Positions 12,175 to 24,045 of a stretch of 64,000 bases of DNA are shown in pieces. The DNA is from Epiperipatus broadwayi. Lineage: Eukaryota > Onychophora > Udeonychophora > Euonychophora > Peripatidae. Both the position numbers and the translations under genes were made by a program. Under the pieces are notes generated by a model that saw nothing but the letters and a program-made list of their open reading frames with translations, was not told where the DNA came from and searched no databases. Position 1 is the stretch's first letter, and each line of letters begins with the position of its first letter. The stretch is from positions 1,304,001 through 1,368,000 of the forward strand of contig JAQFVV010000032.1 of the NCBI GenBank assembly GCA_028023455.1, written 5' to 3'.

Positions 12175-13340
12175 GATAAACCATTTAAGTTCAAATTTAA
12201 GGGAAGTAAATATTATATCATATCACATTCCAATATTTATGAATTTTAACATTAGCACATTATTAAATAAAAATATTCTATTTCTATTTATTAAGATTAC
12301 CCCTTTAATTTTTCATTTATTATGGTTTCTGGTCTTCACGAAAAATCTTAATATTTTCTACATCAAAACTGAAAGTAAACACATGATTTTTCATATTCAA
12401 AAAAACAAATGCTATTATTAAATCATTATTACTCTTATTTTTTATAAATTTATATAACAAATGATGCTCTTTTAACCTTTTCTCAAAACTATACCTTAAT
12501 TCATCTATGTATAAATCCTTGTTTCTTTTCATAAATTTTGGCACAATATTTTTTTGTTGTTGTTGTTTAAAAGGTATAATATGTTTTGAATTATCTACCA
12601 ATCTATTAACATTAGCTAGAATATAAAATGAAACATTATATAAATCTCTATTTTTTTAAAAAAATTTAGTTTGAGCATTTGAAACATATGGAATAGATAT
12701 CCATTTTTTTTACAATTAACTTTATGATCTTTTAATGTAACGAATTTATTGTATTTTATATCAATATATACTATTTTAAAGGAACAAAAAATTAATGATA
12801 AAAAAAAATGAGAATCTACTCCATATGTTTTAAATACTCAAGCTAAACTTTTTAGATATTGGGTTCCACCTAATATTAACACTAGTAAATAATTCAAAAA
12901 ATATTATACCTTTTAAACAAAAAAATAATACTGTGTATCAAATTTTATGAAAAGAAGGATTCAATACATAGGTGAATAAAGGTGTAGTTTTGAGAAAAGA
13001 TTATAAGAGCATTAATTGTTATATAAATGTTTAAAGAAAAAAATAAGAGTAATTTAAAAAGAGCATTAAAAAACATAGGAGTTTACTTTCAATGTCATTC
13101 TGGAAAATACTATGATTATGAGAGAAATATAATAAAAGAAAAATTAAAAAGACAATTTGATAAATAGAAACAGTTCATCTTTAATTAATAGACATATGCT
13201 AATGTTAAAATTCATAAACATTGGGATGTAAGCTTTACTTTCACAAACTTTGAATTTAAATGGTTTTCAATTAAAGGGAAGGTTAAGAAATTAACGTTCT
13301 ATGATTTATTATAGTTATTTATAAAAATATTATCACCGTT
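12175..13340. repeat. Diverged 1.2-kb palindrome with coding-like arms
   Basis: The left arm (12175-12700) and the right arm (12815-13340) are inverted copies. For example ttgtttaaaaggtataatat at 12561 pairs with the complement of attataccttttaaacaa (12902-12919), and acatatggaatagat with the complement of atctactccatatgt. Divergence looks like 20-25%. The left arm keeps an open minus-strand ORF (12320-12601, 93 codons) rich in K, N and charged residues, with KFMKRNKDLYIDELRYSFEK; the right arm encodes a broken relative on the plus strand. I do not recognise the protein. It may be two head-to-head copies of one element's coding part. Confidence 0.6.
12320..12601 (-). pseudogene. Unrecognised ORF in the left arm of the 12.2-13.3 kb palindrome
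   Basis: Ninety-three codons, with no signal peptide or membrane segment. It contains QQQQ, then VPKFMKRNKDLYIDELRYSF, then a lysine-rich EKRLKEHHLLYKFIKNKS and a hydrophobic strand LIIAFVFLNMKN. The plus-strand copy in the right arm (about 12945-13170) aligns in the same order but is interrupted. The fact that both arms align at protein level suggests a former coding sequence of a mobile element. No domain is recognised, and it is probably dead. Confidence 0.35.
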
Positions 13341-14429
13341 ATAATTCATTATTTTTATTACAATATATATATGCTATCTCAATAAAGCAACATGCAAAAA
13401 AGATTGTTTTGAATTATAATTAACTTTATTTTAAATGAATAAATTTCCCAAATTATTTCTTTAATTCTAATGTTATCATTAACAATTTAAAACTATATAT
13501 CAGTTTTATGTAAATTATGTAGTATTGATTAAAGTAAAATTAAAATATGTATACTGAATTCATATTTATTCATATGACTAATATTAGAATGAATTGCTAA
13601 TGAGCCCAAAAAAAAAACTTCAGAATAACTCTTATAAAAAAAAAATCAATAAAAATAATTCAATCATAAAATGATAAGAAATTTGCTAGTCAATATATGA
13701 TTATACTAATATTTAAAAATAAAATTATATATTATTATACATATATTATTCTACGTAAAGACTTAAAAGTACATCAACTTCGATGCAATGTTTCAATACT
13801 GTTAATAAGTGAACAAGTATATACTTTTAATGGAGGAGTTTGTAGCCATGATCTAGACTTGCTAAAAGCAATTACTTTAGCATATAAAATATAGCATGAT
13901 TTTGACATTGCTATGTAAATTATAAAAAAAAAATTAAATAACTAAAAATTTAGCCCAAAGATTGATCAAAATGGCTTCCTGGAGTTAAATTGTTTCTTTC
14001 AAGTTGAATTATAATTAGCAGAGATTATATCAGTAACTTAGCAGTTTTGTGAAATCCTAAGATAAAGATTTCAAATGTTTTCCAGCATATAAATGCCAAC
14101 ACTTTACAACCTACTTTTTTATGACATGGACTACATTCTACAAAAAGATTTTTTTAACACCTTTCAGAGGCTGCAATTAAAATTCTTCACTTCTATTTAA
14201 AGAAAAAACGAATTTTTAAAAAAATGCAAAAAAAGAAAAAAATTGTTTTGATAAAATATAAAATTTTGAACAAATATATAATAAAAAAAATAATTCAAGG
14301 ATAATGGCATATAAATGTTTCATAAATATGACAATATTGTTTAAAAAAAATGCTTTCAATACATTAATTATAATAATTAAGTTAATTAAAATGACACTTT
14401 TTTAAAAAATACAAATTGTAAATATAGAT
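13341..14429. other. AT-rich intron, nothing recognised
   Basis: Only low-complexity AT-rich sequence. The small ORF at 13697-13894 shows no domain and no splice context. Confidence 0.45.
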
Positions 14430-14910
14430 TTGAACTCAAGACTTTCAAGCAACCTTCAGCTATCCACACTATCTCATACCACTGACACACATGACCACAC
14501 ACATGTAGAAAAGATAAATAATCACAAATATAACTATTTCGTGCTGAACCAGCACTCATCAGTTGGTCCAGATTACCATCTCCCACACATATATATAACC
14601 AGTGCTCAGTTTATATTAAGATAGCAAATCTTTATACTTTAATGGACAGACTTCAATCCTCTTCAATCTCCAACTCTTCAGCCATCCATACCATTGAAAA
14701 TCTGATGATAGAATGCACACTATATATATATAAATGTATGGGAGATGATAATCTGGACCAACTGATGAGTATTGGTTCAGCACAAAATACGTATATTGAT
14801 ATTATCTATCTGTTCTACATGTGTGTGGTCATGTGTATCAGTCGTATAAGATAGTGTAAATAACTGAAGGTAGCTTAAAAGTCTGAGTTCAAATCCCCCA
14901 TATTTCAAAT
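14430..14910. repeat. Foldback copy of a family with pol III-like boxes
   Basis: The left half (14430-14620, antisense) and the right half (14700-14910, sense) are inverted copies. The sense order is: tctggaccaactgatgagt, ttcagcac-aaatac, atctttctacatgtgtgtgg, tcatgtgtatcagt, then aaagtctgagttcaaatccc. The last block resembles a tRNA B-box (GGTTCRANTCC) and tggtatgagatag-like sequence upstream could be an A-box. The same family recurs at 49730-51010 and 61325-61475. Confidence 0.6.
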
Positions 14911-15661
14911 GACAATTTAATTCCAATCTTTTTAAATTTTCCTCAGAAAAATGTAATTGAAAAAATAAATACATACAACATGAATATTAAGAAAAGCTTG
15001 TTTACTACTTTAAAATAAAAATGTTAAATATATCATCATAGTATGGTGAACATGCTTTCAACTGGTAATCATGCTCATCCTCATGGATAATTATATTATA
15101 GTTTTAAGTACAACTACCAATTTGTCAAAAGCATGCTCAGCATAGTTTTTCTTAATATGTTGTATGTATTTATTTTTTGAATTAACTGACAATTCTATTT
15201 TATTAGATATCTCTGTTATTTGGACGGATAGACAGCAATACTCAATGAAACTATAAGCACTTAAGATGCAACAAAGGGTAGTAGTTGGTTAGGCGTACTG
15301 TGGCCGCTAGGCAATGCTGCAGTAAACATCAAGAATCCCCAAGAAGCCTGTAAGTGATTAATTTCTATCCAAAAATCGCTGAAATCGACAAATTAAAACA
15401 CCTAAAGCAAAGTAAATTGAACAAACTCTTCTAAAATACAAATAAATAAAAAAATCAAAGAAAATGCTATAAAATTTGAATTATAAAAGCAGAAATCGGT
15501 GAAAATATATCAAACGCAACCCTTCCACACAATGAAGAATTCTATCCAAAAATTGTTGAAATTGACAAATTAAAATGCCTAAGGCAAAGTAAAAACTAAC
15601 AAATCCTTCTAAAATACAAATTAAAAAAAAATTGGAAAAAAACGCTATAAAATTTGAATTA

Positions 15662-16017
15662 AACCACTAAACATCACATATCACTATCTTATACTAGCAC
15701 ATAATTGTTATTAAACAAGCTATTGAGCTTGGATTGAAAATATTGTGTTTTCAATTTCATTCTCATAGTTTTGTAGTTAAATAGAGTTAAAAGGTGGGTG
15801 CTGGAGGGTTGCATTAGATCCTAAGATCTAGGTGCAGTGCTCTCAGATCCAAGGCTCCTCACTGATGAAGGCCACAAGCCAGAAACTAGTCTGGGGATAT
15901 TGGATGACTAGGCATTAGATAGGGATTTTATGCGCAAGCCTTTTGGCATCCATTGATTGCTCTTGTTAGCACAAGATCACTACTATATGGAGAGTTTTGC
16001 ATTGTTTTGAATTGTTT
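15662..16017 (+). mobile_element. 356-bp SINE-like insertion with a 13-bp target duplication
   Basis: Flanked by identical aaaatttgaatta at 15649-15661 and 16018-16030. The opposite arm of the host element carries the uninterrupted site (complement of 21041-21060), so this is a true insertion. A 13-bp duplication fits LINE-assisted integration. The body holds tgatgaaggccacaagccag, a short inverted motif. No clear A or B box and no poly-A tail; the 3' end is gttttgaattgttt. The family is not recognised. Confidence 0.65.
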
Positions 16018-16731
16018 AAAATTTGAATTACAAAAACAAAAAAACTATAATACTAAATGTCAAAAAAATTAAGGAAGCTTCATTAATGGTAGATGGCGCT
16101 TCATTAATGGCGGATGACAGGAATGCAGTACATTTTTTAAAAAAATTCCTCTGACTTTCAACAGTATTATGTGGGGTGTAATAATTCACAAACCTTAATA
16201 ACAGATTAATACTTACTAAGTAATTAAATATAGATAACGAGCTCATAGCTATTTAAAAAATAAAAGTAGCTATAAATTACAAAAACAGAATTTGGTCTAA
16301 TATATAAAACACAACCCCCTCCCTGCACAATCAAAAATAAGTACTTTTCAAAAATATACTAAATTTCATCAATATTTAAAAAATAAAAGACTTTCAACAT
16401 TTGCAAATATGCCTGTGCAATCAGATTTCAAAGCAGCGATTTATATAAGCTAAAAAGCAATAAGAACATTACACCGGAAAGCTTCTAATTGTCTTTCCCA
16501 AAAATTTATCAAATTAATTATTCTCTGCTTAGAAATTATGTCATATCATTTAAATATTATAAGTTTTTAAAATAGATTTATAAAGATCTGCGATAAAAAA
16601 TATTACCAATTTTCTACCAGGCCGAGTTGTCCAGTATTTGTAGTAAGTATTTGATATTTGCAGCATAAAATTCCATTAAAAAGAACATTATTTTGAGCCT
16701 TATTAGAGTACAATTATTTAGAGAACAGATT

Positions 16732-16834
16732 AAATAACGGTGGTTATTTGGTGGTTTAAAAAATACAACAAAGATGACAGAAACTAGCAGCAGGCTTTAG
16801 CAAACAATTATTTAAAGAAGGTAGACTTTTTTCA
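16732..16834. repeat. 103-bp orphan copy of the nested element's end, in the left arm
   Basis: Bases here (aaataacggtggttatttgg to aaagaaggtagac) duplicate the left end of the element at 16857. They are flanked by aacagatt at 16724-16731 and 16835-16842; the opposite arm shows the uninterrupted gagaacagattgcagcacac. It is a partial terminus, not a full element. Confidence 0.6.
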
Positions 16835-16856
16835 AACAGATTGCAGCACACTTAAC

Positions 16857-18942
16857 TAATAACAGCAGATTAAATAACGGTGTTATTTGGTGGTTTAAAA
16901 AATACAACAAAGATGACAGAAACTAGCAGCAGGCTTTAGCAAACAATTATTTAAAGAAGATAGTCCCAATTATATGGTCAATTGGTTTCTACTACAATAA
17001 TAAATGATTCGGATGGCTGTGACAAATGACAATCTGCAGGCCTCAAACCAGGTTCCTTTCCAAAGTGCTATGCGACTTAGACATGCACCAATGTGCCTTT
17101 GGACTCCATAAAGTGTAATTTGATGGACATAGACACATACTTTTTGAGAGGGCAGAACACTTTTACTTTGGAAGAACTTAACTGCCTCACATTCCATCTT
17201 TGGAATATCCCAATTTTTTATTATTTTAAGTAAAAAAAGTTATCGAAAATATGCTACTTAAATTTCAGCACGGGTTTTCAAAATGTTGCCTGAAAGTTTG
17301 TGCATATTTAATGTTGTATTCATCTGCATAAAAAAAAAATCCATATTAACCCCATCAAAAAATAAAAATAATCCCAACAATTTCTATTTCTAGCTGTACA
17401 AAATACTTAATACATCATAATAAAACTAAGCAGGTATTTCAAAAGACTAGTTCAGTTATCTTTTGATTAAATTTGTCGGCTCAAAAAATTATATTTTTCA
17501 TGTGAAGGTTTATTACGTCACATTTCATTTTGAAAGTACAATTACAGTGCAATTATATTTCTATATTAAAGTGTGATTATATTTCTCATTTTAAATATTT
17601 AATTGGTATATGTGCATGGATTTAATTCAGTATTTTCCTAAGAATCTCACATAACGTACATAATGAAATGTTTATGCAACTATTTACCAGTTTCTAATTT
17701 TTGTATGTAGGTTAAATGTTAATTTTTAAAATAAATTTTGTTTAGAGTGAAAGTAAATGCAATCTATGCAGCACCTTTGTCTATTCACTTGGGGAACTCC
17801 TTTGTTTTACTAAGATAAAAGAGCTAAGTTAAGAAGTTTAATAATAGAAGGCTAAATTTTATAATTTTAAAAAAAGAGTTGTTAGTAGGCTAATGGATTT
17901 TCAATTTATTTTCTTTTTTGATAGTTAATGTATTTTTATGCTGCAAAGAACTTTTTTTACCTACTACACCTGGGTCTCTTTTTACGCGGACTCATTTAAC
18001 ACGATTTTGAAGTTACGCGATTCGTGTTTCACTGGAAGTCGATTTCCAATAATGCGCTATTACTTTAAATAATAAATTTCGCGCACTCACATTATATTGA
18101 AAGTAATAGCACATTATTGGAATTCGACTTTCATCTTAGTAATTTCAATATTTTCAGTGCTTTATAATAGTAAGATTTTATGCAATAATGAAATTAAAAT
18201 CATGATTTCCACATTTAATGTATACACATATTAAATTTTACAAGATTATAATGTAAATTTGTTCAAACATTGTGCGTGTTAATTTTGCACTTTAAATCAC
18301 ATTGTTTTTGATTTTTAAAAAAGAACGTAATCAATTATTATTTTCTTATTAATGACACTAATCATTAACATGCTCTTAAATTTCAATGAGAGCTAAATGG
18401 TTGTATGTCTGGATATCGCAAGCTTTGTAAACAATTAATAAAATCATCGTCTCAAAGATTAATTACTAATTACGTTGTCACCAGAAAATCATAATAATTA
18501 AAACGTGTATTAAAAAAATGTAAATTACTGTACCGTAAATTATGCATAAAAATATATTATTTTGAATAAAATTAAATATTATAGTTAAAAGAAGTTTGTC
18601 TTGTATCAATTTTTTTCAAATTTGCATTAGTCATATTTTATTTCCTTATTTTTTTTTTGCGCGAATTTCAAAGTAATTTTACGTTGGTGCTTTGCTTTTA
18701 TGCGAATTTTGAAAAATCACAGACCGCATCCCCCCTTTTTCAATGTAAGTTATGTCTATTTTTGCACGATTTCATTTGCGCATGTTTTCTGAGGAACCTA
18801 TCTATCGCATAAAACGAGACCCAGGTGTATTTGCATAACTGACTTTAAATAATTGTTTGCTAAAGCCTGCTGTTAATTTCTGCCATCTTTGTTGTATTTT
18901 TTAAACCACAAATAACCACCGTTATTTAATCTGCTGTTATTA
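16857..18942. mobile_element. Nested TIR element of about 2.1 kb within the composite
   Basis: Ends TAATAACAGCAGATTAAATA are inverted copies extending for about 100 bp (to ttaaagaaga at 16960, and from 18846). Flanking ttaac (16852-16856 and 18944-18948) is a probable 5-bp target duplication, and the arm of the outer element resumes after it. The interior carries a 75-codon minus-strand ORF (16970-17197) without known domain, and the Tc1-like MITE at 17967. No transposase. Confidence 0.6.
17967..18827. mobile_element. Tc1/mariner-like MITE, 861 bp, TA target site
   Basis: Ends CACCTGGGTCTC on both sides (left cacctgggtctctttttacg; right read inwards cacctgggtctcgttttatg), flanked by TA at 17965-17966 and 18828-18829. 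Interior hairpin: gaagtcgatttccaataatg (from 18036) pairs with the complement around 18110-18130. There is no ORF, so it depends on a transposase made elsewhere. Confidence 0.8.
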
Positions 18943-19289
18943 GTTAACCTATTCATTATTATGACCGCATAATGCAGGCAAGCATTTTCAAAATGTAAAT
19001 ATCTGTTTTCAATGTAATATTAACGGAAATCTATGCAGTCTACACATGCACTTTTTACATCATCGTTTCCATCTTTTTCAGATTTCCATAAAGGTAAGTT
19101 TTATTTTTCTACGATGAAAATACAAATTTTATGATAATTTTTGTGATCAAGTAAATTGAATTTTTTTTGTCTTTCATTTTTTTGATAGTTACTGAAAAAG
19201 ATTTCACCCTGAAAAATATATTGGTAAAAAGTTTTACTTTTTCCGATGTATTTTGAAGACAACATTATGGGAGGCCTAATGGTAAATAT

Positions 19290-19935
19290 TTATTTGTCTA
19301 TATTTTTTAATTATAATTTAATTTTTATTTATTATTTTTTTTATATATATTTGATAAAAAATATATGAAAAAATTATTATTGACACTAACATAAAAAAAA
19401 AAGATTATGATTATCTGCATTTTTTGTTATGATATGAGCTTGGCTCCAGTATTTGAATTAGATTATATGAGACAAAGATAAACATGTTTTGAAAATATTA
19501 TGACCTGATTTAGATTTTTCTATAATATCTTGTCTGCATTTTAATAATAATAAAAATATGTAAATGCTAAAAGTAACGATTTTGACAATACATAAACTTA
19601 GGCCGATTATATATACTATTGCAATATAAATTTCAAAGCTGCATATTTTTTAATTATTATTTTATTTATATTGTTGATCAAAACTATACGAAAAAATTAT
19701 TATTGGAAAAAAAAATGGCTCGTGATTGTTTACATTTATATTGCGAATTATCTGCATTTTTTGATATGATATGGAAGGGGGGTTGGGTTTAATATTTGAA
19801 TTAGATGATATGAGATAAATATATTTTGAAAAGATTGTAACCCGATTTAGATTTTTCTATATCTTGCCTGCATTTTAATAATAAAAATACGCAAATGCTA
19901 AAAGTAATGATTTTGACAGTATATATATATATAAA
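19290..19935. repeat. Two-copy tandem repeat, unit about 340 bp
   Basis: The block ttttttaattataatttaat through gattttgacaatacata (19290-19600) recurs from about 19645 to 19925 with the same order of landmarks: aaaaaattattattg, tatctgcattttttg, tttagatttttctat, atgctaaaagtaaYgatttt. The second copy has an extra stretch near 19710-19740. Confidence 0.65.
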
Positions 19936-21097
19936 CTACTAACTTATGTACCTCAAGCTTAGCTATAATGAATTTAGTATTTCATTCACTTTTTAATTTA
20001 TTTTATTATTTTGTATATAGTGACATATACATTGCAAACCTCTATATGGAAATACATTTTGATGGGCTACTGAAAAAAATTAAAGGTGCTAATGTCTTTA
20101 TTATATGAAGTTTTCAAGTGATGGATTGATTACCTTAGGTAAATGTTATTATATACTAATTTTTTAGAAATTTTATGATGAATTCAACTAACCTACTAAC
20201 AAAAATATAATTTTAAGTTTTATACATGATAATTTAGAATTTGTGAAATAATATGAAAATAATTATTAGAAATATTAGCTTTTATATTTTCTTTTATTAC
20301 TTTGAATATCAATGACTATATTTTTTTCAGCTTAATTACATTCTTTGATGTTTGATCTTTAAAATAATATATACTATCATTTTTTAGTAATACAAACATA
20401 TATTATAAAATTTGAGGCTTAACAAAAATTTTTAAATATTCAATATGGCTGCATCATCAGCGTATCGGTTAAGTGTGCTGCAATCTGTTCTCTAAATAAT
20501 TATACCCAATAAGGTTCAAAATAATAATGTTCTTTTTAATGGGTTTTTATGCTGCAAACATCAAGTGCCTACTACAAAAATCGAACAATTCAGCCTGGAA
20601 AAAAATTAGTAATATTTTTTTAACGCAATTTCTATAAATCTATTTTAAAAACTTATAATATTTAAATGATATGCCATTAATTTAATAAATTTTTGGGAAA
20701 GACAATTAGAAGCTCTCCGGTATAATGTTTTTATTGCTTTTTAGCTTATATAAATTGCTGCTTTGAAATCTGATCGCACAGGCATATTTTCAAATGTTGA
20801 AAGTCTTTTATTTTTTAAATATTTATGAAATTTAATATACTTTTGAAAAGTACTTATTTTTGATCATGTGGCGGGAAAGGGGGGATTGAGTTTTATATAT
20901 TAGAACAAATTCTTAATTACGTAATAGTGTTGAAAATCAGAGGATTTTTTTTTTTTTAATGTACTGCATTTCTGTCATCCACTATTAATGAAACTTCATT
21001 AATTTTTTTGACATTTAGTATTATAGTTTTTTTGTTTTTGTAATTTGAATTTTACAGCGTTTTCTTTCCTTTTTTTATTTTAATTTGAATTTTACAA

Positions 21098-22178
21098 CAG
21101 TGGTCTTTAATCCTTGGTCTGCGGATCAGCGCCAGTCCATAGAAGTTTTCTACCGGTCCATACTAGACTGGCAAAAACGTTTGTAATAACAAAATAATAC
21201 AATTTTAAACTTTTAATTAATATAAACAATTTTTATTTATTTTTTCCATCACAATTGCTTAAATAAAATTAATTATAAATCAAAATTTTATTTAAATTAT
21301 TAGATAATACTATAATCACTAAATAATAATCAAAGGTATTTATCTGAAAATGCAATCTTTAATAGACAAAGCGTCAATCTCATAATAATTGTACCACTCC
21401 TTACATGTCAATTTCTATACCTCATCAGTTCATTTATTGGTCACATATAGCAAAAAAATTTATTCATTTGTATCATCTTTTTATTTTGTGTGACATTTCT
21501 TTTTAAAATTGTAACTTCGCAAAATGGAGACAGATCATTGATGATGATTTCTCTTCATCGAGAACATAAATCTTTTTTTTTTTTTTTTTAGCAAAATGAC
21601 ATCTTTACAATGATTGTTTTATTTCTAGGTGACACTTTACCTAAACAACTTTTCGTTCTGTTTCTTTTTTTTAATTGGGTAAAAATGAGATTAAAATAAC
21701 CACCAGATTCAAAATTTAAAAAAAAAAGAAAGTTTTTTATTATACAAATTCCATATATATATAACTTCATCTTGTATATTTAACATTAAATACAGATATT
21801 ACATTTATCATAATCATTGTCATGTAATTACATTAGCTGAGATATTTCCCAACATTCAGATGAATAACATTTTATTTTTGCATATTTTAACAATGAAATA
21901 ATAAACGTAGCAATGCAGGCACATTAATGAGAACATACTGTTTTCTGTAGTAGTATGATTGAGCAACTCAAGAAAGAGTGTTCAGCATGTGAAAGTAAAA
22001 AATACCATTACAATACACAGTAACTAGTGTGTTGTTTTGGTCAGTTATAACAATTATGCTCATCTAAGGCTAAGCAATTTAAATCTTTAAGAAAATTTAT
22101 CTGTAGACTTCTGCTGGTCCGCGAAATCTTATCCTTATTTTTGCCGGTCCACAGGTGTGAAAAGGTTGAAGACCCCTG
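21098..22178. mobile_element. Non-autonomous hAT element, 1.08 kb, in the right arm
   Basis: Left end cagtggtctttaatccttgg, right end read inwards caggggtcttcaaccttttc, with hAT-type CAG...CTG termini. Flanks ttttacaa (21090-21097) and ttttagaa (22179-22186) form a 7/8 eight-base target duplication, and the opposite arm carries the empty site (ttctaaaatac). Subterminal ggtcc/ggacc motifs recur near both ends. No coding sequence; the 60-codon minus ORF at 21588-21770 is AT-rich noise. Confidence 0.82.
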
Positions 22179-22520
22179 TTTTAGAAGGATTTCTTTGATT
22201 TACTTTCCCTTAGGCCTTTTAATGTGTCGATTTCAGTGATTTTTGGATGAAATTCTTCATTCTGGGGGGGTGGGGGGGGTTTATTGCGTTTGACATATTT
22301 TCATCAATTTCTGTTTTTGTAACTCGAATTTATGGCATTTCTTTGATTTTTTTTTTTTATTGTTTGTATTTTAGAAGGATTTCTTCTATTTACTTTGCCT
22401 TAGGCATTTTAATTTGTCAATTTTGGTGATTTTTGGTTAGAAATTTATCACTTGCAGGCTTCTTGTGGGTTCTTGATGGTGCTGCATCGCCTAGCGGCCA
22501 CAGTATGCCTAACCAACTAC

Positions 22521-23372
22521 TATACACCTATTAACCATGGATAAAAATATTTTAGAATTAAAAAAAAAAAGATTTTAATTAAAAATTGCTGCACTTATTC
22601 TATTACATATTATTGGAAACCTAATAGAAAAAAACGCAACCAAGACTAGTTTCAGATACCGCAACTTCCTCTTCATTACTAAGCCTTTAACGTCATAATC
22701 TAGTAGCTCAGATTCAATAAAATCATACTTTTATATAATAATAAATAATAAAAAAGTAAAACAAAATAGATTTATTTTCTATATCAAAAAAACAAAACAA
22801 AAAATCATAAAATTTTAATACTCTCTGTGTTTATATTTGATTTAAAACAAAAATTAGTAACTTCTAATTTTTTTACATGATTTATAACTATACGATTTCT
22901 GTGCTAGTAAATAAAATTAAATATTACACTGAGATAGTAAATAAATATTTTTAATACTAACAATTATTGAATATAAAAAAATGCAAACAATTTTATTTAA
23001 AATTTCAACAATGCATTCACTTGGCAGCATACAAACTCAAGCAACTCCATACCTTTTTATTTTTGTCGATTAAGAAAAGGTTTGTATTCAATGTTATTTT
23101 TTTGCTAAAACAAAACAATTACTTTCAGATATTTTATGACTTTTAATTAAAACAAAGTTTTATTTCTTTTAAATGAACATTATTATATGAAGTATGACAA
23201 TTTAACTCCCAGAAGGGCTATGTTGTTACTTGAGACCTAATTGTATTGAAATCATATGGCCATGTTTGAACATGTTTAAGCTAACATGTATGTAATTTTA
23301 AGCTAATAGAATTAGTTGTTAGATAGCTATTGAGAAGATAATAAATATCAGTGCATACACTTTGATGTAAAA
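22521..23372. other. AT-rich intron between the composite and the mariner fossil
   Basis: Low-complexity sequence. Only the region 23200-23372 may be the 5' non-coding part of the mariner fossil; I found no terminal inverted repeat. Confidence 0.4.
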
Positions 23373-24020
23373 ATGAATCGAAATTTTGAACAATGTATTA
23401 ATATCAAATTTTGTGTGAAAATCGGCAAATGTGCTTCTGAAATGTTACAACTGTTGCAAGTCGCACATGGTAAAGATGCTATAAAAAAATCAAGTGTTTT
23501 TAAGTGGCATAAAAAATTCAAAGATAACCGAGAAGATATGACAAATAATCCCAGAAACGGACAACCAAAAACAACACTAAGTGACATTAATATTAACAAA
23601 GTGAGAGATGCAATATAGTCCGACAATTAAATGTGAGATTGATAATTGAAAAATTGCAGATTAATCAAGAAATAGCTAATTTTAAATAAAGAATTGGGTA
23701 TGAGAGATTTCTGTGAAGCTTGTGCCAAGTTACAGTGAGTTCAATGAGACTTTTTGGCCAAAAAAAATCCAATTACACACCTAAACCATCCTGTCTACTC
23801 ATTTAACTTAGTTCTCAGTGATTTTTGATTATTTCTAAAATTAAAACAGTGCTGAAAGGACAAAGATTTTCTACTATAATTAATATCTAACAAAATGTAA
23901 GACAGCTGTTCAACTGTGTTGTTGAAAAGGAGTTCCAGGTGTGCTTCCAGAAATGAGAATGCTATTTAAACCAATATATATTTTCACAAGGGGCTAATTT
24001 AAAAGCAACAGTAGCCACTA
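23373..24020 (+). pseudogene. Mariner-type transposase fossil, catalytic middle missing
   Basis: The open part (23373-23618, 81 codons) reads MNRNFEQCINIKFCVKIGKC, then VFKWHKKFKDNREDM and NNPRNGQPKT: the N-terminal helix-turn-helix (HTH_48-type) of Mos1-like mariner transposases, which binds the TIR. After the stop, frame-shifting pieces follow: VRLIIEKLQI at about 23630, a HPVYSFNL segment at about 23790 (family: PPYSPDL), and LKTVLKGQRFST with EKEFQVCFQK at 23840-23960, the C-terminal end. The normal distance between HTH and C-terminus is about 250 codons; here it is about 70, so the segment with the first catalytic aspartates is deleted. Inactive. Confidence 0.75.
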
Positions 24021-24045
24021 GTTTACACTTTTACATGTAATAATC

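Larger units (their letters stand above)
15281..22520. mobile_element. Composite transposon with roughly 1-kb inverted arms, riddled with younger insertions
   Basis: The ends GTAGTTGGTTAGGCRTACTG are inverted copies flanked by TA (15279-15280 and 22521-22522), as in Tc1/mariner-type elements. Arms run to about 16850 on the left and from about 20460 on the right, with collinear blocks: ggccgctaggc; a 180-bp subterminal unit in two copies (15360 and 15540; 22184 and 22370); tttgacatttagtattatag; the ttgcaaatatgcctgtgc region; ttcgagagaacagattgcag-like. Once the inserted elements are removed each arm is about 1 kb. The middle has no ORF, so any transposase has been lost. Long TIRs with a TA flank suggest, but do not prove, a Tc1/mariner relative. 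Confidence 0.7.

Noticed and set aside
16970-17197. A 75-codon minus-strand ORF in less AT-rich DNA, faintly like the ORF at 3829-4140 (GTWFEACRLSFVTAIR against GSWFEGSKIQLLTALR)
   Set aside because: The similarity is short and may come from a shared repeat; no domain or splice context supports a gene. Worth one database search, but not reported as coding.
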